The notes beneath the pieces were generated by a model that was not told the DNA's origin, did no database searches, and saw nothing but the letters and a program-made list of their open reading frames with translations. DNA of 64,000 nt from Arboricoccus pini (GTDB lineage Bacteria; Pseudomonadota; Alphaproteobacteria; Geminicoccales; Geminicoccaceae). This document shows, piece after piece, positions 23,853 to 34,588 of this stretch. The position numbers and the translations under genes were made by a program. The stretch's first letter is position 1. Every line of letters starts with the position of its first letter. The stretch is taken from positions 124,001-188,000 of the forward strand of contig NZ_FYEH01000001.1 of assembly GCF_900187945.1 (NCBI RefSeq), given 5' to 3'.

Positions 23853-25019
23853 ATGAGAATGAAGAGCGCGCTTCTTCGCCATTCGGCTATTGTCTGCGCC
23901 GCGATTGTCGCGTCGACCGCGACGGTGAAGGCAGCCGAGGTCAAGCCGCTGGGTGCCCTGGATATTGGCGTCGGCGGCTATTCCAATTGGTATAGCATTT
24001 TTGGCAACATCGGTAACAAGGCAGGTGGCGGCAAGAACGGCACCTACGACTTCTTCACCGATAACGAGATCTACATTTATCCGACCTACAAGGACGCCAA
24101 TACAGGTCTGGAATACGGTGCCGTCGTCCAGCTCGAGTCCGACACCAATACCAACAACAATGCCGATGAGACCTATGTCTTCGTCAAAGGCAAGTTCGGT
24201 GAGGTGCGCGTAGGCGACGGCAACGGCGTCGTCGAGCAGATGGTGACCGGCGCACAGCCCCTCAACAGCTTCACCGGCGGCCTCGACGGCATCGGCTCGG
24301 CGGATGATCAGGGTGTCCTGGCCTTCGGCACGAACACCTCCGATGCGACCAAGCTCGTCTATTATTCGCCGTCGTTCAGCGGTTTCCAACTGGGCGTCAG
24401 CTTGACCCCCAGCACCAATAGCGGCGGCCAGGACATCAAGACCACCAATGACGAAGGCGACGTGCAGGACGTGGTTGAAGGCGGCCTTGCCTACACCAAT
24501 CAGTTCGGCGCCCTGGGCATCAAGACTTCAGTGACCGGTGCCGTCGGCCGCTTCTCCTCGGATGACGGACGGAGCCGCGACTATAACCAGATCGCGGGCG
24601 GCATTGATCTCAGCCTCTACGGCGTCACATTCGGCGGTGCGATCGGTCACACGAAGGGTGCCCGGCCGTTCTCGACGGCGGCAGGCGATGATGGCGACCT
24701 TAATGATGGTGGCTACATCGGCACCTTCGTCTTCGAGCCAGGTGCCAAGCAGACCTTCTACAATCTGGGCGCCACGACGGATGTCGGGCCGGTCAATCTC
24801 TCGCTCGTCTATGGTCAGGTGATCTCGAGCAGCGTTGGCGATCCCAACGGCACGCCTAACGGTAGAGATCCCGAGCCGCTGGCTGTCTATGGCGCGGCTT
24901 CCGTGCCGGTGGCACCGGGCCTCACGGTCGGTACCGAGGTCGGCTATTTCAACAACCGCGACAACACCTCCGACAATGGTGGCGTGTTCGGTATCGGCGG
25001 CGTGCAGCTGGCCTTCTAA
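23853..25019 (+). CDS. outer-membrane porin (Gram-negative 16-strand type)
   Basis: 388 residues. The signal peptide ends near VKAAE (about residue 26). The body alternates beta-strands with Asp/Gly/Asn-rich turns, for example IYPTYKDANTGLEYGAVVQLES, a hallmark of Rhodobacter-type porins, and RVGDGNGVVEQMV in the constriction-loop region. It ends in LAF, the aromatic C-terminus needed for barrel assembly. It probably forms a trimeric diffusion channel. AGGATC seven bases before ATG is the ribosome site, and a strong hairpin follows the stop. Confidence 0.93.
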   Translation: MRMKSALLRHSAIVCAAIVASTATVKAAEVKPLGALDIGVGGYSNWYSIFGNIGNKAGGGKNGTYDFFTDNEIYIYPTYKDANTGLEYGAVVQLESDTNTNNNADETYVFVKGKFGEVRVGDGNGVVEQMVTGAQPLNSFTGGLDGIGSADDQGVLAFGTNTSDATKLVYYSPSFSGFQLGVSLTPSTNSGGQDIKTTNDEGDVQDVVEGGLAYTNQFGALGIKTSVTGAVGRFSSDDGRSRDYNQIAGGIDLSLYGVTFGGAIGHTKGARPFSTAAGDDGDLNDGGYIGTFVFEPGAKQTFYNLGATTDVGPVNLSLVYGQVISSSVGDPNGTPNGRDPEPLAVYGAASVPVAPGLTVGTEVGYFNNRDNTSDNGGVFGIGGVQLAF

Positions 25020-25024
25020 TGGCG

Positions 25025-25058
25025 GCCGGCCCCTCGATCTCGCGCTCGAGGGGCCGGC
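25025..25058. terminator. bidirectional terminator hairpin
   Basis: GCCGGCCCCTCGA (25025-25037) pairs without mismatch with TCGAGGGGCCGGC (25046-25058) across an 8-base loop. It lies between the stops of the convergent porin and LysM genes. There is no T-run, but its 13-base GC stem is the strongest in the window. Confidence 0.75.
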
Positions 25059-25064
25059 TCCAAA

Positions 25065-25544
25065 TCAAGCTTCGGGCGGTATGCGCAGGGACTGGCCGGG
25101 ATAGATGTGATCGGCATCCTTCAGCATCGGCCGATTCGCCTCGAAGATCTTGGGGTAGAGGCTGGCCTTGCCATAAACCGACTTCGCGATGGCGGAGAGC
25201 GTATCGCCCTTCTTGACCGTATAAAAGCTGCCCTCGGGCGCATTGTCCGCTGTTTTGATGTTGGAATCGACGGCGGCGATGCCGGCTACATTGCCCGCTG
25301 CCAGGATCGCCTTGTCGCGCGTCTCGGCGTCGGCGGCCTCGCCCGTCACCTTGGCGGTCTTGCCATCGACGGTGACGTTCAGTCCGGTGAGTTTCAGGCC
25401 CAGTCGGATCAGTTCCTCGGTGATGGAGCTGGCTTCCGGCGGCGGCGGTGCCGGCTTGCTCTCGTCCTGCACGGCGTCGGGCTTACTTTCATGCCCCGCG
25501 CTCAAAAGGCGACCGGCACTCTCGATGAAACTAATCAAACCCAT
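25065..25544 (-). CDS. BON + LysM protein, Kbp/YgaU-like
   Basis: 159 residues. A Pro/Ser-rich linker follows the first 20 residues. A BON domain (about 45-95, NVTVDGKTAKVTGEAADAE) and a C-terminal LysM domain (about 107-157, YTVKKGDTLSAIAKSVYG and IYPGQSLRIP) reproduce the layout of Kbp/YgaU, the potassium-binding protein of E. coli. No secretion signal, so it is probably cytoplasmic despite the LysM. The role in potassium sensing is transferred from the family only. Confidence 0.9.
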   Translation of the reverse strand: MGLISFIESAGRLLSAGHESKPDAVQDESKPAPPPPEASSITEELIRLGLKLTGLNVTVDGKTAKVTGEAADAETRDKAILAAGNVAGIAAVDSNIKTADNAPEGSFYTVKKGDTLSAIAKSVYGKASLYPKIFEANRPMLKDADHIYPGQSLRIPPEA

Positions 25545-25704
25545 GGACCTGACTCCTTGCTTTGGGTCTTCCTAACGGCGAGGCTTGGGCCAGGTTGCGA
25601 GCGATGCGGCTGGGCGGCCTTGTTCTCGCCCGCCCTCGGGCGCATCTATGGGTTGCCCCGATGCCGGTCTGCTCCGGCTATCCCGATCATCGCCGGACCT
25701 GCCC

Positions 25705-28562
<2,858 letters not shown>

Positions 28563-28566
<4 letters not shown>

Positions 28567-29063
28567 GGCGGGCCCCGACGCGCTATTTTCTCATAGCGCT
28601 TAATGAGGCGATCACGCCTGAGCTTTGAGAGCCGCTCCAGCCAGAAGACGCCGTCCAACTGATCGATCTCATGCTGAAGGCAGCAGGCGAGAAAACCTTC
28701 GGCCTCCAATCGGTGAGTCGCCCCGCTCAGATCCTGATAGGCAATAAGGACGCGGGCAGGGCGCAGAATGGTTTCCCGCACGCCCGGCATCGAGATGCTG
28801 CCCTCCTCGAACCGTGCGCTGTCGGCGCTGGCTTCAAGGATCGCCGGGTTGACGTAGGTGACAGGCCCCTGACCCAGGTCAATCACGGTGATTCGCTGCA
28901 GCACGCCTACATGCGGGCCGGTGATCCCAACCCCTTCGGCGGCGCGCATGCTCTCGAGGAGGTCGTCCGAGAGGGCCTGAAGTTCGGGGTCGAACGCTGT
29001 TACGGGCGCACAGGGCTGACGCAGGCGGGGGTCGGGATGGAGGACGATCGGTCGGGCCGTCAT
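28563..29063 (-). CDS. peptide deformylase-like protein lacking metal ligands
   Basis: 166 residues with the whole deformylase fold, but the three signature motifs are altered. [10 protein letters not shown] replaces GxGLAAxQ, so Gln becomes His. EEGSISMPG replaces EGCLS, losing the metal Cys. QHEIDQLDG replaces QHExDHLxG, losing the second metal His. Only one of the three metal ligands and the catalytic Glu remain. Related sequences of this type recur in alphaproteobacteria as a second Def, so it is probably an old paralogue, not fresh decay. It should not be a normal deformylase; a binding role is possible. The true def lies elsewhere. Confidence 0.85.
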
Positions 29064-29073
29064 CGGGAGGAGC

Positions 29074-30135
29074 TCAAGGGATCAGCCGGTCGCGGCGCAG
29101 TTGTTCGAACAAGGCAAAAAACGCATCGTCGGTCGACTGGTAGCCCGTCCATCCGAGTCGGCGGCTCTTCGACATGTCGGTTACCACTTCGATCGGCCGG
29201 CCGAGATCGGCGTCCGTGTGCCAGGGCGAGGCCAGCCGGTCCAAAGCGGGCTCGGCCAGGTCGTAGCGCCGGGCAATATCGCGCCAGATGGGGCCATCCT
29301 CGGCCATCACCTGCTCGAGCGGCCGTACCGTCCCGTCGAAGGGCTCGGCCTTGATGCCGAACCAGCCGGCCAGCCGCTCCCACATCCATTGCCAGCGAAA
29401 GACGTCGCCGTTCACGACGTTGAAGGCCTCGTTCGCCGCTGCCGGGGTTGTTGCCGCCCAGAGCATATGCTGGCCCAAAAGCCGCGCATCTGTCATGTCG
29501 ACGAGGCTCGTCCATTGTGTAGCCACGCCGGGAAAACGGAACGGCCGTCCGGTCTCGCGGCAGATCGTGGCATAGACCGCAAGCGTCGTGCCCATGTTCA
29601 TGGCATTGCCGACGGCCTTGCCGATCACCGTATGCGGCCGGTGCACGCTCCAGGCAAAACCGTCCTCCTTGGCGGCAGCGAAAACCTCGTCCTCCTGGGC
29701 ATAGTAGAAATTGTCGATGGCAAGCCGGCCCTGCTCCTCGCGGAAGGGCGTCTGCGGCAAGGTCCCCTTACCATAGGCCTCGAAGGGGCCGAGATAGTGT
29801 TTCAGGCCCGTCACCAGGGCCACATGGCGGACCGAGCCCGCGGGGCGAAGGGCTTGAAGGGCGTTCCGCACCATGGCGGCGTTGACGCGGATATTTTCGG
29901 CCTCGGTTGGCTGCCGCAGCCAGCTTGCCAGGATGACGAGCGATGGCTTGACCCCCTGGAGGGCCAACTTCAGACCGTCCGGATCGAGCAGGTCGGCCGC
30001 AACCGGTGTCACGCCCGCCTGCGGCACGGGCCGCCGCGCCAGCCCAGTCACCTCAAGGCCCGCTTCCGTCAGCACCTTGGCGGCAGCGCTGCCGATGATA
30101 CCGCTGGCGCCGATGATCAGGGCATTCTCTGCCAT
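29074..30135 (-). CDS. SDR-family oxidoreductase, progesterone 5-beta-reductase/iridoid-synthase-like (PRISE)
   Basis: 353 residues from ATG 30135, seven bases after GGAGG. GASGIIGSAAAKVL is the NAD(P) motif. HVALVTGLKHYLGPFE with Tyr-x-x-x-Lys-like positions and NFYYAQEDEVF are signatures of the PRISE branch, which reduces enone double bonds. The HxlR-type regulator gene is divergent across 100 bases, an arrangement typical of an inducible enone/quinone reductase and its repressor. The substrate is not identifiable. Confidence 0.82.
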   Translation of the reverse strand: MAENALIIGASGIIGSAAAKVLTEAGLEVTGLARRPVPQAGVTPVAADLLDPDGLKLALQGVKPSLVILASWLRQPTEAENIRVNAAMVRNALQALRPAGSVRHVALVTGLKHYLGPFEAYGKGTLPQTPFREEQGRLAIDNFYYAQEDEVFAAAKEDGFAWSVHRPHTVIGKAVGNAMNMGTTLAVYATICRETGRPFRFPGVATQWTSLVDMTDARLLGQHMLWAATTPAAANEAFNVVNGDVFRWQWMWERLAGWFGIKAEPFDGTVRPLEQVMAEDGPIWRDIARRYDLAEPALDRLASPWHTDADLGRPIEVVTDMSKSRRLGWTGYQSTDDAFFALFEQLRRDRLIP

Positions 30136-30235
30136 GCGCATTCCTCCGCTTCGATTGAGGCTACGACGTAGTGCTTGCGGCCCGCTGGATCTAGAAGGCA
30201 CCCGAACGGATCATAGACACCATCGGGTAACCACC

Positions 30236-30667
30236 ATGCAGGCAGGCTCACCGGACCATGAATGGCGCGAAGACTGTGCGCCGCGCCGCGTCCTCGAGAT
30301 CTTCGCCAGCAAATGGACCAGCATGATCCTCCACGTCCTGGACAAAGAGCTGGCGGGCGAAGCGCGGACGGGCGTTCTCCTGCGCAGCCTGCCGGGCATT
30401 TCCAAGAAGATGCTTACCCAGACCCTGCGCGATATGGAGGCAGGCGGCTTGGTCCTGCGGCACGTGCATGGGACTGTGCCCCCGGCCGTGAACTACAGCC
30501 TGACCGATCTCGGCCGCCGGTTCGTCCAGCCGATCGACCTCCTCTATGGCTGGGCGCGGGCGAACGCGGATGCATTGGACGCGCTGGTCGCCCGGCCACG
30601 TACAAGACGGCGGTCGGGTATCTCAGACCGGGGTCTGACAGACATCGACCCAGCTAGCCTCGCATAG
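30236..30667 (+). CDS. HxlR-family transcriptional regulator
   Basis: 143 residues from ATG 30236. The winged-helix core begins DCAPRRVLEIFASKWT, with the Cys that many HxlR proteins use to sense electrophiles. GISKKMLTQTLRDMEAGGLV is the recognition helix and wing, and VNYSLTDLGRRF the second wing. Divergent from the reductase gene and probably its repressor, binding in the 100-base spacer. Its 3' end overlaps the convergent YbaK gene by 45 bases. Confidence 0.88.
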   Translation: MQAGSPDHEWREDCAPRRVLEIFASKWTSMILHVLDKELAGEARTGVLLRSLPGISKKMLTQTLRDMEAGGLVLRHVHGTVPPAVNYSLTDLGRRFVQPIDLLYGWARANADALDALVARPRTRRRSGISDRGLTDIDPASLA

Positions 30668-31090
30668 GGCGGCCAGCCGTATGGGCGAGAGACGGACGGC
30701 GCTATTGGTCGAACCCGCCGCCGGAATGACTTCGTCGAATGACTTGAGCGAGACATCGCAATAGACGGGCAGGGGGCTTGCCAGCCCAAAGGGACAGACG
30801 CCGCCCACCGGGTGGCCCGTCAGGATCGCAACCTCGTCCGCTGCCAACATCCTGGGCTTGCCGCCGAAGGCGTCCTTGATCTTGCGGTTGTCCAGCCTGG
30901 CGTCGCCACGCGTCACGACGAGGATGACCTTCTCGCCGATGCGAAGCGAGAGGGTCTTGGCGATCTGCGCCGGCGCCACGCCGTGGCCGGACGCCGCCTC
31001 GGCCACGGTCGCCGTCGAGACGGGGAGTTCGATGATTGCGAGGTCCGGGGCTCGCTCGCTCAGGAAATCGCGCACGGATGAAAGGCTCAT
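30623..31090 (-). CDS. YbaK/EbsC-type aminoacyl-tRNA deacylase
   Basis: 155 residues. The editing-domain core has QIAKTLSLRIGEKVILVVTRGDARLDNRKIKDAFG and then GHPVGGVCPFGL, the conserved GxxxGxxxPxG pocket of the YbaK/ProX family. Typical role is hydrolysis of mischarged tRNAs, such as Ala- or Cys-tRNA(Pro). It starts four bases inside the end of the nikR gene (ATGA overlap at 31087-31090), so the two are translationally coupled. The link to nickel is probably only positional. Confidence 0.9.
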   Translation of the reverse strand: MSLSSVRDFLSERAPDLAIIELPVSTATVAEAASGHGVAPAQIAKTLSLRIGEKVILVVTRGDARLDNRKIKDAFGGKPRMLAADEVAILTGHPVGGVCPFGLASPLPVYCDVSLKSFDEVIPAAGSTNSAVRLSPIRLAALCEASWVDVCQTPV

Positions 31091-31554
31091 GTCGCTCTCT
31101 TAAAATCGCCCGGCCGAGGGGCGTTCACAGGTTCCAGGATCGTCGATCGATCGCCAGCCGGATCGCGCGCGATCAGCCGCAAGTCGCCGAATTGCACGCC
31201 GCGCTCGCTGCTGACCTGGTCGGCGAGATTCTGGATCTCCATGGCGGCACCGCGCAGCACTGCCACTTCCAGGCAGAGATGATGGTCAAGATGGAGATGC
31301 AGGGTCGAGAGGTTGAGCACATGGTGGTCGTGGTGCGTGTGGGTCAGCTTGCGCGCCAGATCGCGCCGCTCATGATCAAACATGTAACTCAAGATGCCGA
31401 TCGCCGGCCGTTGGCCGGAGGCTTCGTCACGGCCGACATGGTCGCGCACGAGATCGCGCACAGCCTCCGAGCGGCTGGCATAGCCCCTGGCGGCTACGTG
31501 ACGATCCAGGATTGCCGCGGTCTCATCGTCGAGGCTGACCGTTATCCGCTGCAT
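31087..31554 (-). CDS. nikR: nickel-responsive regulator NikR
   Basis: 155 residues. The N-terminal ribbon-helix-helix (MQRITVSLDDETAAILDRHV, GYASRSEAVRDLVRD) binds DNA. The C-terminal ACT-like domain carries the high-affinity nickel ligands: His in THTHHDHHVL, two His in LHLHLDHH and Cys in LCLEV, the same pattern as E. coli H76, H87, H89, C95. With nickel it represses uptake genes; the NiCoT permease faces it across 164 bases. It is followed on the same strand by the YbaK gene. Confidence 0.95.
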   Translation of the reverse strand: MQRITVSLDDETAAILDRHVAARGYASRSEAVRDLVRDHVGRDEASGQRPAIGILSYMFDHERRDLARKLTHTHHDHHVLNLSTLHLHLDHHLCLEVAVLRGAAMEIQNLADQVSSERGVQFGDLRLIARDPAGDRSTILEPVNAPRPGDFKRAT

Positions 31555-31656
31555 CCGATGGCCTCCTTGCGGCGATGATCAGCCGACATCCATCAGGCTT
31601 GGGCGACCATCGGTCAACCACGCTTGCCGCAACCGTCTTGGCATGGCACTTGCCTT

Positions 31657-31682
31657 TATGAGGAAACGATCAAATCGTATGA
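31657..31682. promoter_or_regulatory. candidate NikR-type operator between nikR and the nickel permease
   Basis: TATGA (31657-31661) and TATGA (31678-31682) are separated by exactly 16 bases, the half-site spacing known for enteric NikR (GTATGA-N16-TCATAC), but here the repeats are direct rather than inverted. ACGAT-CAA-ATCGT (31666-31678) is a small dyad between them. The site lies 36 bases upstream of the permease ATG. Binding is only inferred. Confidence 0.3.
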
Positions 31683-31718
31683 AACCGGGCCTTCAGGCGC
31701 GGGGAAACGGAGTTCCGC

Positions 31719-32774
31719 ATGAAGTGCGCCGCCCGGATAGCTGGTGCCGAAAGGGTGGCCGCGACCCGCTGGCGGGCCGCCTTCATGATCACCGCGTTGG
31801 TCCCAGCCAACCTTCTGACCTGGCTTTGGGCCTATGCGGCCTTCGCCGACCAGCCGGCCTTGATGGGCACCGCCCTCCTCGCCTGGGTTTTCGGCCTGCG
31901 GCACGCCATGGACGCCGATCACATTGCCGCCATCGATAATGTCGTCCGCAAGCTGATGCAGGAAGGCCGGCGGCCGATCGGCGTCGGCTTCTTCTTCTCG
32001 CTTGGCCATTCGAGCGTGGTCGTCCTCGCCTGCCTCGTGATCGCCCTGACGGCCGCCACCTTCAAGGATCAGGTCTTGAGCTTCGGCAGCCTTGGCGGCT
32101 TCATTGGCGGGACGGTCTCGACGTTCTTTCTCCTCATGATCGGCTTTGCCAATCTCGTTATTCTGAAGGGCGTCTGGCGCAATTTCCAGCAGGCGGCGGC
32201 GGGTCGCGCGGTCGATGAGGAAAGCCTCGACATGCTGCTCTCCGGGCGGGGCTTCCTGGCCCGGCTGCTCCGGCCGCTTTTTCGCGCGATCCGGAAAAGC
32301 TGGCACATGTATCCCTTGGGCTTTCTCTTCGGGCTGGGCTTTGACACGGCGACCGAGATCGGTCTCTTGAGCATCGCCGCGACGCAGGGCTCGGCCGGGC
32401 TCTCGCCCCTCGACATCCTGATCTTTCCCTGTCTTTTCACAGCCGGCATGGCCCTCGTCGACAGCCTGGACAGCATCTTGATGGTCGAGGCCTATGGCTG
32501 GGCCTTCGTCAACCCGATGCGCAAGCTTTGGTACAATCTGACGATCACCGCCGTGTCGGTCGTGGTCGCCCTCGTCATCGGCCTCATCCAGGGCTTCTCC
32601 CTGCTGGCCGACTATTTCGGCCTTGAGGGCGGTTTTTGGGCAATGATCGCCGGATTGTCGGACGATCTCGCCGATTTCGGCTTCCTCATGGCAGGCATCT
32701 TTGTGCTCGCCTGGGCGATCTCAGCACTTGTCTATCGCTGGAAGCGCTTCGGCGAGGTTGCAGCACAGCCCTGA
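31719..32774 (+). CDS. nickel/cobalt permease, NiCoT family (HoxN/NixA)
   Basis: 351 residues with eight predicted membrane segments. The family signature RHAMDADHIAAIDN (about 61-74) and the second motif GLGFDTATEIGLL (about 207) carry the His and Asp residues that select Ni2+. LGHSSVVV is the third conserved segment. The cytoplasmic loop between segments 4 and 5 is long. It imports nickel, or cobalt, by the proton gradient for enzymes such as hydrogenase, urease or formate-related proteins elsewhere. Divergent nikR is the likely repressor. GGAAACGGAGTTCCGC precedes the ATG. Confidence 0.95.
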   Translation: MKCAARIAGAERVAATRWRAAFMITALVPANLLTWLWAYAAFADQPALMGTALLAWVFGLRHAMDADHIAAIDNVVRKLMQEGRRPIGVGFFFSLGHSSVVVLACLVIALTAATFKDQVLSFGSLGGFIGGTVSTFFLLMIGFANLVILKGVWRNFQQAAAGRAVDEESLDMLLSGRGFLARLLRPLFRAIRKSWHMYPLGFLFGLGFDTATEIGLLSIAATQGSAGLSPLDILIFPCLFTAGMALVDSLDSILMVEAYGWAFVNPMRKLWYNLTITAVSVVVALVIGLIQGFSLLADYFGLEGGFWAMIAGLSDDLADFGFLMAGIFVLAWAISALVYRWKRFGEVAAQP

Positions 32775-32991
32775 GTTCGCACGTTTCATGGCACTGAATA
32801 CGGCAGAACTCCGGGTAGCCTAGGGCTTCTTCCTGATCACCGGCTCGGTGCTGCCGGCCTAATCCTTGAGCTCGAGCCTGCCTTCACCTCGCGACGCTCG
32901 CTTTGAGCGCCCGTGGCATCGTCACCCAGCACGATCCCGGGCCGGACCAGCAACCGGCCCGTCTGCTGTGGCAGGCAATGCGGCTGGTCGG

Positions 32992-33726
32992 TCAAGCTCT
33001 CGCCTGGTGCCCTGGCGTCACGCTCATGCCGAGCGAGAGGCCCAGCCGCTCGGCGGCGGAGGCACCATTCATGGCGATCTCGATCAGACCCAGCGCGTTG
33101 ACGTAGCAAAAGGCCTGACCCGGCGGCACCTCGCCGAAGACACGTGCCCTGGCCAGGCAGTCCGCGCCCACGCGAAGCGTGCCATCCTCCGGCATGGCCT
33201 CGGCCCGCATGCCCGTCATGGCATTGCCATAGCGATCGACATAGACGATGGCCGCCAGATCGTCGGGCCAGTCGGCAAAGCGCCTGGGGCTGGCCGGTGC
33301 GAGCTTGGCGGTCTGCCCGCGCGCAAGATCGGCTGCGACCGGCGCAAACAGATCCCGGCCATGGAAGCTTGGCGAAAGCTCCACCGGCCGCCAGGCGATG
33401 GCGTGCGTCCGAGCGCTCTCTGCGCGACGGAGCACGAGTTCGAAGAGGCCATTGTCCGGCCCGACCAGCCAGCGTCCGTCCACCTCGATGGCCAGCGGCT
33501 GTCGCGCCGTCCCAACGCCCGGATCGACGATCGCCAGCACGATGTCGGACGGCTCGATCCGGGCCATGAGGGCGGCCAGGAGATAGGCCGAGAGGCGCGA
33601 CTCGAAGGCCGGCGCGTCGTTTAAAAGATCGATCACCGGAACTTCCGGCGCCAGCCGGCGAAGCACGGCGATCATCTGACCCAGATAGGGGCCGTTCGGG
33701 CCGAAATCGGTGAAGGTGTGGATCAT
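32992..33726 (-). CDS. SAM hydroxide adenosyltransferase (DUF62 family)
   Basis: 244 residues from ATG 33726. HTFTDFGPNGPYLGQM is the N-terminal Asp motif of the family. VDPGVGTARQPLA gives the Asp and Arg of the water-activating triad, and SFHGRDLFAPVAADL the His. Such enzymes split S-adenosylmethionine into adenosine and methionine by attack of hydroxide, in the same fold as the fluorinase. Its ATG overlaps the ispE stop (ATGA), indicating co-translation after ispE. MetK at 59 kb is the SAM source. Confidence 0.9.
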   Translation of the reverse strand: MIHTFTDFGPNGPYLGQMIAVLRRLAPEVPVIDLLNDAPAFESRLSAYLLAALMARIEPSDIVLAIVDPGVGTARQPLAIEVDGRWLVGPDNGLFELVLRRAESARTHAIAWRPVELSPSFHGRDLFAPVAADLARGQTAKLAPASPRRFADWPDDLAAIVYVDRYGNAMTGMRAEAMPEDGTLRVGADCLARARVFGEVPPGQAFCYVNALGLIEIAMNGASAAERLGLSLGMSVTPGHQARA

Positions 33727-34574
33727 TCGGCCAGTGTTCGCGTCGCCTGGACCCACCATTCGGGGTGGCGCGTGGCAAGACGCATGGCAGCGGCCGAGGC
33801 AGCCCGCGGCGTCGGGAAGAGACCAAAACAGGTGGCACCACTGCCGGACATGCGGGCGAGCGCGCAGCCGGGGAGCTCCTGGATTTCCGTCAGGACGTCG
33901 GCGATCGCGGGGGCTAGCCGTATGGCTGGCGCCGCCAAGTCATTGCGTCCGGCCTGGAGCCAGCGCACGAAGCCGGCGGCATCATCCGGCGGAGGCGTGG
34001 CCTGGGGTCGCGGACCGCCCTCTGCGGGCCGCCGCGCCGCAAAGACGCGCCCGGTCGCGACGCCTAGTCCCGGGTTGGCGAGGACGATGGGAAGCGAAGG
34101 GGCCGCTATGGGGGTCAAGCGTTCGCCTGCGCCCTCCATGCGAGCGGGCCGCTGGGATAGACAGACTGGCACGTCCGCGCCTAGCCCCTGGGCCAGATCG
34201 TGAAGAGCCGGCGCCTCGACGCCCCAGAGGGCCTGAAGGCCGCGCAGCGTGGCGGCCGCATCGGCGGAGCCGCCGCCGATGCCCGATGCCACGGGCAAAT
34301 GCTTCAGGAGGCCGATCCGCACGGCCGGGGCACGGGAGACCGATGCCGCAAGGGCCAACGCTGCACGGGTGACGAGATTCTCGGCGCCGGGCGAAAGACT
34401 AGGGGCGAAGGGACCGTCGATCTGCAGACGGTAGTCGGCCGCGGGCTCGAAGGTCATGTCGTCGCCCAGGGCCGTGAAGACGGTGATACTGTCGAGATCG
34501 TGCCGCCCATCCGGTCGCCGGCCCAGGACGTGGAGGTCGAGATTGATCTTTGCGCGCGCGGTTTCGCGGATCAC
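33723..34574 (-). CDS. ispE: 4-diphosphocytidyl-2-C-methyl-D-erythritol kinase
   Basis: 283 residues of the GHMP kinase fold. ARAKINLDLHVLGRRPDGRHDL is the N-terminal substrate strand, PVASGIGGGSADAAATL the ATP-binding loop, LGADVPVCL the conserved Asp segment and MSGSGATCFGLF the C-terminal motif. IspE phosphorylates the CDP-methylerythritol intermediate of isoprenoid synthesis. The order TPR gene, ispE, DUF62 is a 3-gene minus-strand operon (15-base gap, then ATGA overlap). Confidence 0.96.
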   Translation of the reverse strand: MIRETARAKINLDLHVLGRRPDGRHDLDSITVFTALGDDMTFEPAADYRLQIDGPFAPSLSPGAENLVTRAALALAASVSRAPAVRIGLLKHLPVASGIGGGSADAAATLRGLQALWGVEAPALHDLAQGLGADVPVCLSQRPARMEGAGERLTPIAAPSLPIVLANPGLGVATGRVFAARRPAEGGPRPQATPPPDDAAGFVRWLQAGRNDLAAPAIRLAPAIADVLTEIQELPGCALARMSGSGATCFGLFPTPRAASAAAMRLATRHPEWWVQATRTLAE

Positions 34575-34588
34575 GGCCAGCCCCTGTC

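Noticed and set aside
25545-25704. LexA/SOS box (GTTC-N7-GTTC) upstream of uvrA
   Set aside because: Only one half-site is present in the whole leader.
32775-32991. An additional gene between the nickel permease and the DUF62 gene
   Set aside because: Only a frame that is the shifted continuation of the DUF62 sequence is open; no start or domain.
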